A program made the position numbers and the translations under genes. A stretch of DNA of 64,000 bases, taken from positions 42,730-106,729 of the forward strand of contig JAFKJW010000184.1 of the NCBI GenBank assembly GCA_017305925.1. Direction: 5' to 3'. This document shows, piece by piece, positions 35,806 to 44,294 of this stretch (positions are counted from its first letter, which is position 1; the number at the start of each line of letters is the position of its first letter). The notes under the pieces are model-generated. The model had not been told where the DNA came from. It searched no databases and was given only the letters and a program-made list of their open reading frames with translations. Source of the stretch: Hyphomicrobiales bacterium. GTDB taxonomy: Bacteria > Pseudomonadota > Alphaproteobacteria > Rhizobiales > Rhizobiaceae.

Positions 35806-37032
35806 ATGGCTGATCGAACCAGGCTCTATTGCGACCGCGTGTTGACGATGGCGGGAAGCAGGCCTTCCGGCCCGCAGGTCATCGAGATCGAAGGCGACCG
35901 TATCGCCTCCATCAAGCCCGCCGATGCGAGCGCGCGCGGCGCGGACGGCGTGCGCGATCTTTCCGGGCTGACCGTGCTGCCGGGCATGGTGGACGCGCAC
36001 ACGCATCTCGACTTCGACGTGCTGCCGGGACTGGAGCTGCAACAGGCGCAGGTCGACGACGCCGAGCTTGCCATGCGCATGGTCAACCGGGGCATCGTGA
36101 ACCTGCAGATGGGCGTCACCGCCGTGCGGCTCGTCGGCAGCCGCAACTTCATGGATCTGACCTACAGGCGCGACGTCGAGTCCGGCCGCTTCCCCGGCCC
36201 GCGCGTCATCACCGCGACGCGGTCGATCCAGTCGAGCCTCGGCGGCAGGCATCCGAACATGCTGACGATCGACTCCATCGAAGGAATGCGCGCGGCGATC
36301 CGCGAGAACATCCTGCGCGGTGCCGACCTCATAAAGATCTTCCACAGCGGCTTCGTCGGCACACACCGGGATTCGACGCTGCCCATCATGACCCGCGCCG
36401 AGTTGCAGGCCTGCGTTGATGAAAGCCATCGCTTCGGCCTGGCCGTCACCGCGCACGCCTATGGCGGGCTGAGCGTCGACGAATGCTTCGACGCGGGCGT
36501 CGACTGCATCGAGCACGGCTTCTTCATGAGCGCCGCCCAGTATGCGCGCGGCGCCGAGCTCGGGCGGTGGGTGGTGCCCACGCTCGGCGTCTTCCTGACG
36601 GAACCCGGCATTCCGGAGCTGCCGCACTGGACGGCGGCGATACGCGAACGTCTGCAAAGGGCCCGCGAGGCGACCTGGGAAAGCATCGGGCTCCTCAAGG
36701 CTTCGGGAATGGACTTCGCGCTCTCGACCGACGCCAATCACGGCGGTGTGGCATATGAGGCGGTCTATGCGGCGATGGGCGGGATGTCCAATGAGGAAGC
36801 GATAGCCGGTGTCACCTCCCACGGCGGAAGGCTCTGCGGAAAACCCGATGAGATCGGCGTGCTCAAACCGGGAAGCTACGCCGACCTTTTCGCTGTGGAG
36901 GGCGATCCCTTGCAACGGATCGAAGCCCTGCTCGACGTGCGCTTCGTCATGAAGGGAGGCCGCGGCGTCTTTCCGGCGATCGAGCTACCCCGGCCGGCGG
37001 TCGCCGGCGGCTGTCCGCCCCGCACAGGGTAA
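35806..37032 (+). CDS. Amidohydrolase-superfamily metal-dependent hydrolase (imidazolonepropionase/prolidase-like)
   Basis: A 408-residue amidohydrolase. GMVDAHTHLDFDVL gives the HxH metal pair, ADLIKIFHS the bridging lysine, VTAHAYGG and CIEHGFF the further histidines, and LSTDANHGG the catalytic aspartate. The pattern is that of the Xaa-Pro dipeptidase/imidazolonepropionase-like branch of the superfamily. TGGAGGAA precedes the ATG by eight bases. It closes the plus-strand operon, 17 bases after the ThDP gene, and is followed by a convergent exporter gene. It probably hydrolyses a cyclic or linear amide. Confidence 0.9.
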   Translation: MADRTRLYCDRVLTMAGSRPSGPQVIEIEGDRIASIKPADASARGADGVRDLSGLTVLPGMVDAHTHLDFDVLPGLELQQAQVDDAELAMRMVNRGIVNLQMGVTAVRLVGSRNFMDLTYRRDVESGRFPGPRVITATRSIQSSLGGRHPNMLTIDSIEGMRAAIRENILRGADLIKIFHSGFVGTHRDSTLPIMTRAELQACVDESHRFGLAVTAHAYGGLSVDECFDAGVDCIEHGFFMSAAQYARGAELGRWVVPTLGVFLTEPGIPELPHWTAAIRERLQRAREATWESIGLLKASGMDFALSTDANHGGVAYEAVYAAMGGMSNEEAIAGVTSHGGRLCGKPDEIGVLKPGSYADLFAVEGDPLQRIEALLDVRFVMKGGRGVFPAIELPRPAVAGGCPPRTG

Positions 37033-37093
37033 GGGGGCCGGACGACAAGAAGAGGGCGCCGCCCGGTGGAGCGGCTGCCCGCTTCCGTTGTCC

Positions 37094-38518
37094 TCAGGCT
37101 CCCGTCGACGGCTCGGTGATCTTGTCGTCGTAGGGGTCCTTGGTGACGAAAGGCACGATCCGGATGCCTCCGTCCGCATTGACGGTGAAGCTGCGGACGC
37201 CTGCATAGCTGATGTCGTTGCGCTCGAGCAGCGCCTGGGCCGCGGCCTCCTGGCCCGCCGGAACGTAGACGAAGAAGTGACGCACCTTCGTCGGCGTATC
37301 GTCGTCGGCCGCCTCCGAACCCGCCTTCCAGTAGGGCACGGACGCCTCGTCGACCGTCATCTCGACCTCGCCGAGTTCGCGCACGCGGCCCGTCCCGTCG
37401 ACGATGACGATGTCGGGATAATGATCCCCGGCGGGCGTACTGATCGCGCGCCGGCGCTCGGGCACGTTGGTCAGCGTCCTGTAGTCCGGCGCCCAGGTGG
37501 TCTGGCCAGGAAAGGGAAAGCGCGTCCTGGCTATGTAGCCGACGACGAGATCATGCGTGGAATCGCCCATGTCATACTCCTTTGAAGGCGCGGCAGAGAA
37601 ATACGGGACCGGCAGGTCGCGGGCGAGCGGCGCTGCCTGTTGCAAGCGGCCGTGCTCGACCCCGACGACGAGTATGCCCGAAACCAGGATCAGCGCGGCG
37701 CCGAGCCAGATCTGGAGCGTGGGAATCTCGGCGAACATGAGGTAGCCGAGCGCGAACGCGCTGAGGATGGAGGTGTATTCCAGCGTCGACAGAGCCGACA
37801 CCGGAAGCCGCCCCGCGGCTTCGTAGAGGCAGAACTGTCCCAACCCGCCGACGCAGCCGATGCCCATCATCGCGAGGATCTGCCCGGTAGAGGCGGATGA
37901 CCCGTAGACGAAAAGCGGAACGGCGGTCGCGACGGCAAACAGCCCGTTGACGAAGGAGACCTGCACCAGCGTCGATTCCTCCTGCGACATGCTGCGCAGC
38001 ATGAGGAGGGACGCCGCCCAGAGACAGGCGGCGAGGAGCGCGAGTGCCACCGCCCCTGAAATCGCGAAATCCGCTAGCCTGCCCGCCAGCGCGACTCCCG
38101 TCAGGCCGAGCCCGATGGCGACCCATTGCAGCGCAGGCGTCCGCTCTCCGAGAAACGGCCCGGCCGCGAGCGACACCAGGATCGGGGAGACGAAATAGAG
38201 GGTGATCGCCTGGGCCAGCGGCAGGTGGCGGACGGCGAGATAGAAGGCGATCCAGGCGGCGAGCATGAGCAGGCCGCGCACGGTCATGAAGCGTTTCAGC
38301 GGCGAGCGGATCAGCCGTACTGCCAGCCGCCGGCGACCGAGAACGAGTGTCGCAGCGAACACCCATGCGCTGCGGACGAACAGCACCTCCCAGACCGGCA
38401 CAGTCTCGATGATCTGTTTCGTCAACGCGTCCTGAAAGGGCAGCAGGACGTTGGCGGCCAGCACCAGCCCCACCGGAACGAACAGCCCCGTCCGCTGATC
38501 GCTGAGGCGGAATGGCAT
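37094..38518 (-). CDS. EamA/DMT-family transporter fused to a ~158-residue C-terminal domain of unknown function
   Basis: Residues 1-300 form a ten-helix drug/metabolite transporter with two EamA repeats (first helix GLFVPVGLVLAANVLLPFQD; later SALSTLEYTSILSAFALGYL). A polar linker then leads without a stop into residues 317-474. That region starts MGDSTHDLVVGYIARTRFPF and includes HYPDIVIVDGTGRVRELGEV followed by EMTV. The PDIVIVD...GEVEM arrangement resembles a PD-(D/E)xK-type beta core, but that is a weak similarity. The junction carries an AAAGGAG ribosome-type site six bases before an in-frame ATG (37570). The soluble domain could therefore also be made alone, or two genes may have fused. 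It is convergent with the catabolic operon. Confidence 0.75.
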   Translation of the reverse strand: MPFRLSDQRTGLFVPVGLVLAANVLLPFQDALTKQIIETVPVWEVLFVRSAWVFAATLVLGRRRLAVRLIRSPLKRFMTVRGLLMLAAWIAFYLAVRHLPLAQAITLYFVSPILVSLAAGPFLGERTPALQWVAIGLGLTGVALAGRLADFAISGAVALALLAACLWAASLLMLRSMSQEESTLVQVSFVNGLFAVATAVPLFVYGSSASTGQILAMMGIGCVGGLGQFCLYEAAGRLPVSALSTLEYTSILSAFALGYLMFAEIPTLQIWLGAALILVSGILVVGVEHGRLQQAAPLARDLPVPYFSAAPSKEYDMGDSTHDLVVGYIARTRFPFPGQTTWAPDYRTLTNVPERRRAISTPAGDHYPDIVIVDGTGRVRELGEVEMTVDEASVPYWKAGSEAADDDTPTKVRHFFVYVPAGQEAAAQALLERNDISYAGVRSFTVNADGGIRIVPFVTKDPYDDKITEPSTGA

Positions 38519-38690
38519 CGGTCGACGGGCCCGGCAACGTTCTTCTCACCGCCTCGCTGGCCGGCCGGCCTCTCCGCGCGCCCGGTCCTGGCGATCGTCC
38601 CTGCGGCTCCCTGCATTCAGACGCCAGTCGTCCATGATGCCTCCTCTGCTCCGGTATTGGTACGCGACAACGGCAACTGGAAAAAGAAAA

Positions 38691-38709
38691 AAAATGGAGT
38701 GAACTCCAA
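38691..38709. promoter_or_regulatory. Operator-like site C of the shared 19-bp motif
   Basis: TGGAGT and ACTCCA form perfect arms around GA, flanked by A-rich sequence. It lies between the divergent EamA gene and the amidohydrolase at 38782, immediately before a -10-like TATAGT (38711-38716). It matches the sites near the TetR gene at 14/19 and 13/19 positions, so the same regulator may control both ends of the block. Confidence 0.6.
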
Positions 38710-38781
38710 AAATATAGTTTGCTATGATTTCGTGGCCTCTGCCCTTGATGGGTTTCGGCACGAAGCTTCAGGGAGACCAAA

Positions 38782-40257
38782 TTGGCAAACGATCTGGACC
38801 GGCAGAGTCGGGAGGAAAACGGCGCCGTGACGCTCGTCCGCAAGGCGCGCTTTGTCATCGCCTGGGACGCTGAAACGGAAAGCCACGTCTATGACCGCGA
38901 TGCCGACGTGGCGTTCGCCGGCGACCGGATCCTCTTCGTCGGACCGGACTATGGCGGTCCGGCGAACAGGGAGATCGACGGCAGCGACATGCTCGTCATG
39001 CCGGGACTGATCGACATCCACAGCCATCCTTCCGAGGAGCCCCTGAACAAGGGCCTGTGGGACGAGGTGGGCAGCCCGAAGCTCTACAACACGTCGCTCT
39101 ATGAATATCTGCCGGTGCTCGACCGCGATCTGGAGGGCGCCCGCGCCGCCTACGGCGTTGCGTTCGCGGAACTGCTGCAATCCGGCGTCACCACGCTTTG
39201 CGACCTTTCCGTTCCTACGGAAGGCTGGCTCGATGTGCTCGCCTCCTCAGGCCTGCGCGTCGTGGCCGCTCCGATGTTCCGCTCAGGCCGCTGGTTCACC
39301 CGCAACGGCCATCTCGTCGAGTACGAGTTCGACGAAGCTGCCGGACGCCGCGCCTTCGACCGCGCGCTTGCCGACATCGACGCCGCGCTGGCGCATCCGA
39401 GCGACCGTCTCTCTGCCATGCTGGTCCCTGCCCAGATCGACACCTGCACGCCGGAGCTTCTGCGCGACGCCTATGCGGAAGCCGAGCGGCGCGACATTCC
39501 CTTCCAGACCCATGCGTCGCAGTCCCTGTCGGAATTTCACGAGATGACGCGCCGCCACGGCATGACCCCCGTCGAATGGATGCAGGATATCGGCATTCTC
39601 GGGCGGCGTACCATCGTCGGCCACGGCATCTTCCTCGATCATCACCCTTGGACTCACTGGCCGGACACCGACGACCTCGCGCGCCTCGCCGAGGCCGGAG
39701 CCACCGTCGCGCACTGTCCGACCGTGTTTGCCAGGCGCGGCATCGCCCTCAATCATTTCGGGCGTTACGGGAAAGCCGGCGTCAACATGGGGATCGGCAC
39801 GGATGTCTATCCCCACGATATGCTCGACGAGATGCGGCTTGCCGCCTATCTCGGCCGTGTCGTCGCCGGCAATGCCCGCGATACGACGATGGCGGAGATC
39901 TTCAACGCGGCGACGATCGGCGGCGCCCATGCGTTGATGCGGGACGACATCGGACGGCTGGCGCCCGGAGCGAAGGCCGACATCGTGCTGGTCGATTGCG
40001 CCCATCCGGCAATGCGGCCCTGCCGCGATCCGCTCCGGTCGCTTGTTTATGCCGCGGGCGACCGCGGGGTGCGGCATGTCTTCGTCGACGGCGTTCAGGT
40101 GGTCGAGGACGGCCGGGCGATCACCGTCGACTACGCTGCCGCCGCGGCCGCGCTCGAGGAAGCGCAGGCGCGTGCCGTCGAGTCCGTGCCCCGAAATGAT
40201 TGGGCCGGACGGAGCATCGACGAATTGGCGCCGACCGCCTTTCGCTGGGTGCGGTAG
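38782..40257 (+). CDS. Amidohydrolase-superfamily deaminase/chlorohydrolase-like protein (SsnA/TrzN group)
   Basis: A 491-residue cytoplasmic metalloenzyme. Features are MPGLIDIHSHPSEEP (HxH pair), FQTHASQSLSEFHE (metal histidine), GHGIFLDHHPWTHW (second histidine cluster) and MGIGTDVYPHDMLDEMR (catalytic aspartate). Relatives remove amino or chloro groups from heterocycles such as guanine, cytosine or triazines. The start is a TTG at 38782 with GGGAGA ten bases upstream. It is transcribed away from the EamA exporter and preceded by operator-like site C. Its likely role is deamination in the same nitrogen-compound pathway, by inference from shared control. Confidence 0.87.
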   Translation: MANDLDRQSREENGAVTLVRKARFVIAWDAETESHVYDRDADVAFAGDRILFVGPDYGGPANREIDGSDMLVMPGLIDIHSHPSEEPLNKGLWDEVGSPKLYNTSLYEYLPVLDRDLEGARAAYGVAFAELLQSGVTTLCDLSVPTEGWLDVLASSGLRVVAAPMFRSGRWFTRNGHLVEYEFDEAAGRRAFDRALADIDAALAHPSDRLSAMLVPAQIDTCTPELLRDAYAEAERRDIPFQTHASQSLSEFHEMTRRHGMTPVEWMQDIGILGRRTIVGHGIFLDHHPWTHWPDTDDLARLAEAGATVAHCPTVFARRGIALNHFGRYGKAGVNMGIGTDVYPHDMLDEMRLAAYLGRVVAGNARDTTMAEIFNAATIGGAHALMRDDIGRLAPGAKADIVLVDCAHPAMRPCRDPLRSLVYAAGDRGVRHVFVDGVQVVEDGRAITVDYAAAAAALEEAQARAVESVPRNDWAGRSIDELAPTAFRWVR

Positions 40258-40450
40258 GAAACCGAAGAACCGGATGATCCGGCTCCAGAGAGCCGGGTGG
40301 GCATGATCGAGGCGCTCGTGGCGCGAGGCGGCCTCGGCCATGAGTGAGCACATTCAAAGTATCCGGCTGCGGATAAAGAACGATATCGTCGAGCGGGTCG
40401 CGGCAGGCCGACGGAAGGCTTGCCCGTTCTCGAAGTTGACAGCGCATGCG

Positions 40451-40493
40451 CTACAGGTCTACTGGTTCGTTTACCGGACCACCAGACCTGTAG
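40451..40493. promoter_or_regulatory. Long interrupted inverted repeat in the leader of the FCD-GntR gene
   Basis: CTACAGGTCT at 40451 pairs perfectly with AGACCTGTAG ending at 40493, and TGGT/ACCA add four inner pairs after a two-base mismatch. That gives 14 of 16 positions paired around an 11-base loop. Inner TGGT...ACCA half sites resemble operators of FadR/FCD regulators. The downstream arm ends at the ribosome site (GGAGG, 40494-40498), 13 bases before the TTG start of the regulator. It could be an autoregulatory operator, an RNA hairpin masking the ribosome site, or both. Confidence 0.65.
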
Positions 40494-40506
40494 GGAGGCG
40501 ACGTCA

Positions 40507-41271
40507 TTGGCGGGTGCTTTGAACCTGCGCGCGATTCTGACGGACGACGGCGCCGCCCTGAGCGGCGTGCCGAAGCAGTCCATGAAGGACTTCGTCGTCC
40601 AGAAGATCGCGACCCTCATCGCCACCGGCATCCTCGACCGGGGGGACGCCCTGCCGAGCGAGCGCGAGCTTTCGGCCGCGCTGTCGGTCAGCCGCGAGAC
40701 CGTGCGCGGCGCGATCCTCATCCTGGCGACGCGCGGCATCCTGTCCGTCACGCAAGGGACGCGAACCGTCGTTGCCTCCACCGAGCTCGGCGAGCTGGCC
40801 GTGCAGGCGGCGCGCTACCGTGACATCTCGACCTACAGCCTGGACGACGTGCACGAGGCGCGCCTGCTGATCGAGGAGAAAGTGGCGCGCGCGGCGGCGT
40901 CGAGGATCGAGCCGGGCATGATCGAGGCGCTTCGCAAGTCGATCGAGGCGCAGGAGGCGGCAGGCGACGATCCCGTCCGCTTCCTGATCTGCGACCGCGA
41001 GTTCCACACCACGATCTATCGCGCGGGCGGCAACGCCGCTCTCGCCGACATGGCCGCCGATCTCTACTCCTATCTCCTCGACCACCGCCGGCGGGCGGTG
41101 GCGCAGCCGGCAAGCATCGCGACGAGCATCGCCGACCACCGGGCCATCCTCGCGGGGCTGCAAGCCCGCGATCCCGACGCCACGGCCAGCGCCTTCGCGG
41201 TGCATGAAACGCGAATCTACACCACGACCAAGCAGCTTTTCTCGCAGTCCGCGCCGAAGGAGCGAGAGTGA
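40507..41271 (+). CDS. GntR-family regulator, FadR/FCD subfamily
   Basis: A 254-residue regulator. The winged HTH (about 22-90) contains PSERELSAALSVSRETVRGA. The C-terminal FCD domain has LDDVHEARLLIEEKVARAAA, the EFH of CDREFHTTIYRAGGN and the late histidine of ADHRAIL, which bind metal and ligand in relatives. The frame opens at 40420, but a TTG at 40507 with GGAGG eight bases upstream gives the family length. It precedes the ribose-type importer by 39 bases, and a strong inverted repeat lies in its leader. Regulation of the importer and sugar-acid genes downstream is probable. Confidence 0.88.
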   Translation: MAGALNLRAILTDDGAALSGVPKQSMKDFVVQKIATLIATGILDRGDALPSERELSAALSVSRETVRGAILILATRGILSVTQGTRTVVASTELGELAVQAARYRDISTYSLDDVHEARLLIEEKVARAAASRIEPGMIEALRKSIEAQEAAGDDPVRFLICDREFHTTIYRAGGNAALADMAADLYSYLLDHRRRAVAQPASIATSIADHRAILAGLQARDPDATASAFAVHETRIYTTTKQLFSQSAPKERE

Positions 41272-41310
41272 ATCTTCCATGAGACCATCGGCACAACAGG
41301 AGGAGTTCCA

Positions 41311-42294
41311 ATGCTGACAAGACGTCTTTTCACCACCGCCGCGATCGCGGGCCTTGCCGCGATGACCGGCATCGCCGGAACCGCCACCACGGCTCTCGCC
41401 CAGTCGAAGGAGCTGGTCTATCTGACGCCGGGCCTCGACCTTGCCTTCTGGCGCTACCTTTCGAAGGGCATCGAGAACGTCGCCAAGGAAGGCGGCTACA
41501 GCTACCAGGCGCTCGATTCCGGCAACAACGCGCAGACCCAGCTCAAGAATGCCAAGGACTCGATCGCGCGCGGTGTTGCCGGCATCATCATCTCGCCGAC
41601 CGACAGCTCGACCGCGCCGGCCGTGCTCGACCTCGCCAAGCAGGCCAACATCCCGGTGGTCATCGCCGACATCGGCACCGACGGCGGCGACTATGTGTCC
41701 TTCATCATCTCCGACAATTATCAGGGCGCCAACGGCGTGGGCAAGGCGCTGGCCGAGGCGATGAAGGCTGCCGGCAAGGAAGACGGCAGCGTCGGCATCA
41801 TCGGGATCAGCCAGGCCCGCCTCAACGGGCAGGCCCGGACCAAGGGCTTCAAGGACGCCATGAACGAGGCCGGCATCACCAAGGAAGCCGGCTTGCAGCA
41901 GATGCAGACCTATACCGCCGACGAAACCTTCAAGTTCACCCAGGACATGACGACCGCGAATCCGGACATGAAGGGCCTGTTCGTCCAGACGGACGGACCG
42001 ACGCTGGGCGCCCTGCAGGCGATCAAGTCGGCCCGCCTGACGGGCGAGGTGCTGGTCGCCGGCTTCGACGGCGTGCCGGAATTCGTGCCGTTGCTGCAAT
42101 CCGGCGAGCTGATCGTCTCGGGCATGCAGCAGCCCTATCTGATGGGCCAGGAATCGGCGCGCGCCATGCTGGCGCATCTCGACGGCAAGACCCCCGAGAA
42201 GGAGATCCTCGTGCCGATCAAGATCGTGACCAGCAAGAACATCGAGCAGGAGCTTCCGGTCATCAAGGAAACCGTCTTCGCCAACGAGATGTAG
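41311..42294 (+). CDS. Ribose-type ABC importer periplasmic binding protein
   Basis: A 327-residue RbsB-like (pentose/hexose, PBP type I) protein. It has a signal peptide ending ATTALA before QSKELVY. LDSGNNAQTQLKNAKDSIA and IISPTDSSTAPAVLDLAK are the characteristic ligand-lobe motifs, and VLVAGFDGVPEFVPLL is the hinge region. The ATG has a near-ideal AGGAGG. The sugar is probably a pentose, branched sugar or sugar acid, judging from the apionate-lactonase-like and erythronate genes further along. A strong hairpin follows the stop codon. Confidence 0.93.
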   Translation: MLTRRLFTTAAIAGLAAMTGIAGTATTALAQSKELVYLTPGLDLAFWRYLSKGIENVAKEGGYSYQALDSGNNAQTQLKNAKDSIARGVAGIIISPTDSSTAPAVLDLAKQANIPVVIADIGTDGGDYVSFIISDNYQGANGVGKALAEAMKAAGKEDGSVGIIGISQARLNGQARTKGFKDAMNEAGITKEAGLQQMQTYTADETFKFTQDMTTANPDMKGLFVQTDGPTLGALQAIKSARLTGEVLVAGFDGVPEFVPLLQSGELIVSGMQQPYLMGQESARAMLAHLDGKTPEKEILVPIKIVTSKNIEQELPVIKETVFANEM

Positions 42295-42312
42295 CAGGCG
42301 GCCTGTCGACGG

Positions 42313-42346
42313 ATCGTGTCCGGAGGCGTTCGCCCCCGGACACGAT
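42313..42346 (+). terminator. Strong intra-operon stem-loop after the binding-protein gene
   Basis: ATCGTGTCCGG (42313-42323) and CCGGACACGAT (42336-42346) make a perfect 11-bp stem, with GGC/GCC pairing inside the 12-base loop. No T-tract follows, so it is not a classical terminator. Such stem-loops between a binding-protein gene and its ATPase gene commonly protect the upstream mRNA or cause partial termination, making more binding protein than membrane components. Confidence 0.7.
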
Positions 42347-42386
42347 ATCTGACATGATGCCTTATGAGTCTGGAGCGCATCCGTTG

Positions 42387-44294
42387 ATGGTTGACGGCAG
42401 CAAGACCCCCGAGCCGCTGCTCGTGGCTCGCGGCGTGACGCGGATGTTCGGAAGCGCCTATGCGCTCAGCGACGCGACGATCGCGCTCTACAGGCATGAG
42501 ATATGCGGGCTGCTCGGCGCCAACGGCGCGGGAAAGTCCACGCTCTCGCGCATCATCTGCGGCCATCTTGCGCCGACCGGCGGGGAAATCCTGTTTCGCG
42601 GCGCGCCGCTGGCGATCGGCTCTGCCCGGGACGCGCTGCGCTCCGGCATCGCGCTGGTGGCGCAGGAAACGAGCCTGACGCCCGACATGAGCGTGCTCGA
42701 GAACATCTTCCTGCCGAGCTACGCCATGCCGGGCAGGCTTTCCTACGCGCGGCTGCGCCGGAAGGCGCGCGAGATCCTCGCCGAGCTCGGCCACGACCAC
42801 GCGCTGCCGCTGGACATGGAGGTACGCCGGCTCTCCGCCGCGCAGCGGCAGCTCGTGGAGATCGCCAAGGCGCTGGCGCTCAACGCCGATCTCGTCATCT
42901 TCGACGAGCCCACGGCCTCGCTGTCGCCGACCGAGGTCGACCGCCTCTTCGACATCATGACGAAGCTGCGTGACAACGGCAAAGCCCTTGCCTTCGTCTC
43001 GCATCGGCTGGAAGAGGTCTTCGCCATCACCGACCGCGTGACCATTTTGCGCGAGGGCAAGACCGTGGCGGACGGATTGCCGACCGCCGGACTGACGCAG
43101 AACGACATCATCCGCCATATGGTGGGCCGCGACATAGGCAGCGTCTTCCGCAAGACCGCTGCCGATCGGGACATGGGCGAGCGGCCGGTCGCGCTGGAGG
43201 TGACCAGGCTCGCCGCGCCGCCCGTCGTGCGCGACGTTTCCTTCTCGGTGCGCAAGGGCGAGATACTGGGGCTCGGCGGGCTTGTCGGCGCAGGCCGTTC
43301 GGAAAGTGCCGAAGCGATCTTCGGACTGCGCCATCGCACCGGCGGCCGCGTCGTGGTGGGCGGCAAGGAGATTTCGCCGCGGAGCCCGATCGCGGCGATC
43401 CGCGCCGGCATGGGCATGGTCGCCGAGGACCGCCGCGCCCAGAACATCGTGCCCGACATGACTGTCGGCGAAAACCTGTTCCTCGCCCAGATGGGCAAGC
43501 ACCGGGGTTTCGGACGCGGCCACGCCGCCAGGCGCAGGCAGGCCGGCGACCTCATGGCCCGGCTGGGCCTCCCGGCCGACCGCATGGACGCCAATCTCCT
43601 GCATTTTTCCGGCGGCATGCAGCAGAAGGTCATCATCGCCCGCTGGCTGCTCACCGAGCCGGAAGTTCTCGTCCTGGACGAGCCGACCAAGGGCGTCGAT
43701 ATCGGCACGCGCCAGACCATCTACGAACTTCTGCGCGAGGTGGCGGAGCGCGGCGTGGCCGTGGTGGTCATCTCCTCGGATTTCGAGGAACTGCTCGGGC
43801 TGTGCGAGCGGATCGTGGTGATGAGCGACGGCTACACGATCGCCGACCTGCCGGCTTCCCAGCTCAACGAGGAGAGCCTCACGCTGTTCGCCGCCCCGCG
43901 AAGCTCGGCCGAGCGCAACGCGGCTTTCCTCCGCGATCTCGTTTCCAGCTATGGCGGCACGGCATTCTGGGGGCTGATCGACGGCGACCAGTTCGTGTGC
44001 CTCGCCGTCGCCGAGGACAGCCGGACCGCACCGATGCATCTTGCCGCCGGGCATGTCTATCCCGTGCGGGAGACATCGATGCCCGCCGCTCTCCAGGCGC
44101 GGGCGCCCGGCATCGTCGTCGAGGAGGACGGACGCTCCACGCTTCTCACGCGCCTTTCCAACCGCCGGGGACACGATCTCGGCTGGATCGGCCTCAGCCT
44201 GCCGCCGGGCGCGTCGATCCCCGATGCGCAAGCGCTCTCGGCACGCATGGCCACGCTGTTCGAAATACCGAAACCTGAAGAGATCGACGCATGA
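42387..44294 (+). CDS. Ribose-type ABC importer ATPase (duplicated NBDs) with a GAF-like C-terminal extension
   Basis: A 635-residue RbsA/XylG-type ATPase. NBD1 has GANGAGKST and LVIFDEPTASL, with the degenerate signature LSAAQRQ. NBD2 has the shortened LVGAGRSES Walker A typical of the family, FSGGMQQKV and LVLDEPTKGVD. Family members end near residue 505. Here about 131 further residues follow (coding 43,899-44,291). They include LVSSYGGTAFWGLIDGDQFV, PMHLAAGHVYPVRETSMPAA and a final helix-like ARMATLFE, a layout suggestive of a GAF-type ligand domain. The ATG at 42387 or the TTG at 42384 fits the upstream GGAG better than ATG 42354. The permease gene overlaps by four bases. Confidence 0.87.
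   Translation: MVDGSKTPEPLLVARGVTRMFGSAYALSDATIALYRHEICGLLGANGAGKSTLSRIICGHLAPTGGEILFRGAPLAIGSARDALRSGIALVAQETSLTPDMSVLENIFLPSYAMPGRLSYARLRRKAREILAELGHDHALPLDMEVRRLSAAQRQLVEIAKALALNADLVIFDEPTASLSPTEVDRLFDIMTKLRDNGKALAFVSHRLEEVFAITDRVTILREGKTVADGLPTAGLTQNDIIRHMVGRDIGSVFRKTAADRDMGERPVALEVTRLAAPPVVRDVSFSVRKGEILGLGGLVGAGRSESAEAIFGLRHRTGGRVVVGGKEISPRSPIAAIRAGMGMVAEDRRAQNIVPDMTVGENLFLAQMGKHRGFGRGHAARRRQAGDLMARLGLPADRMDANLLHFSGGMQQKVIIARWLLTEPEVLVLDEPTKGVDIGTRQTIYELLREVAERGVAVVVISSDFEELLGLCERIVVMSDGYTIADLPASQLNEESLTLFAAPRSSAERNAAFLRDLVSSYGGTAFWGLIDGDQFVCLAVAEDSRTAPMHLAAGHVYPVRETSMPAALQARAPGIVVEEDGRSTLLTRLSNRRGHDLGWIGLSLPPGASIPDAQALSARMATLFEIPKPEEIDA

Noticed and set aside
40340..40522. Small ORF (60 codons) before the FCD-GntR gene
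   Set aside because: It overlaps the strong dyad and the ribosome site of the regulator and has no similarity; the GntR start at 40507 explains the region better.
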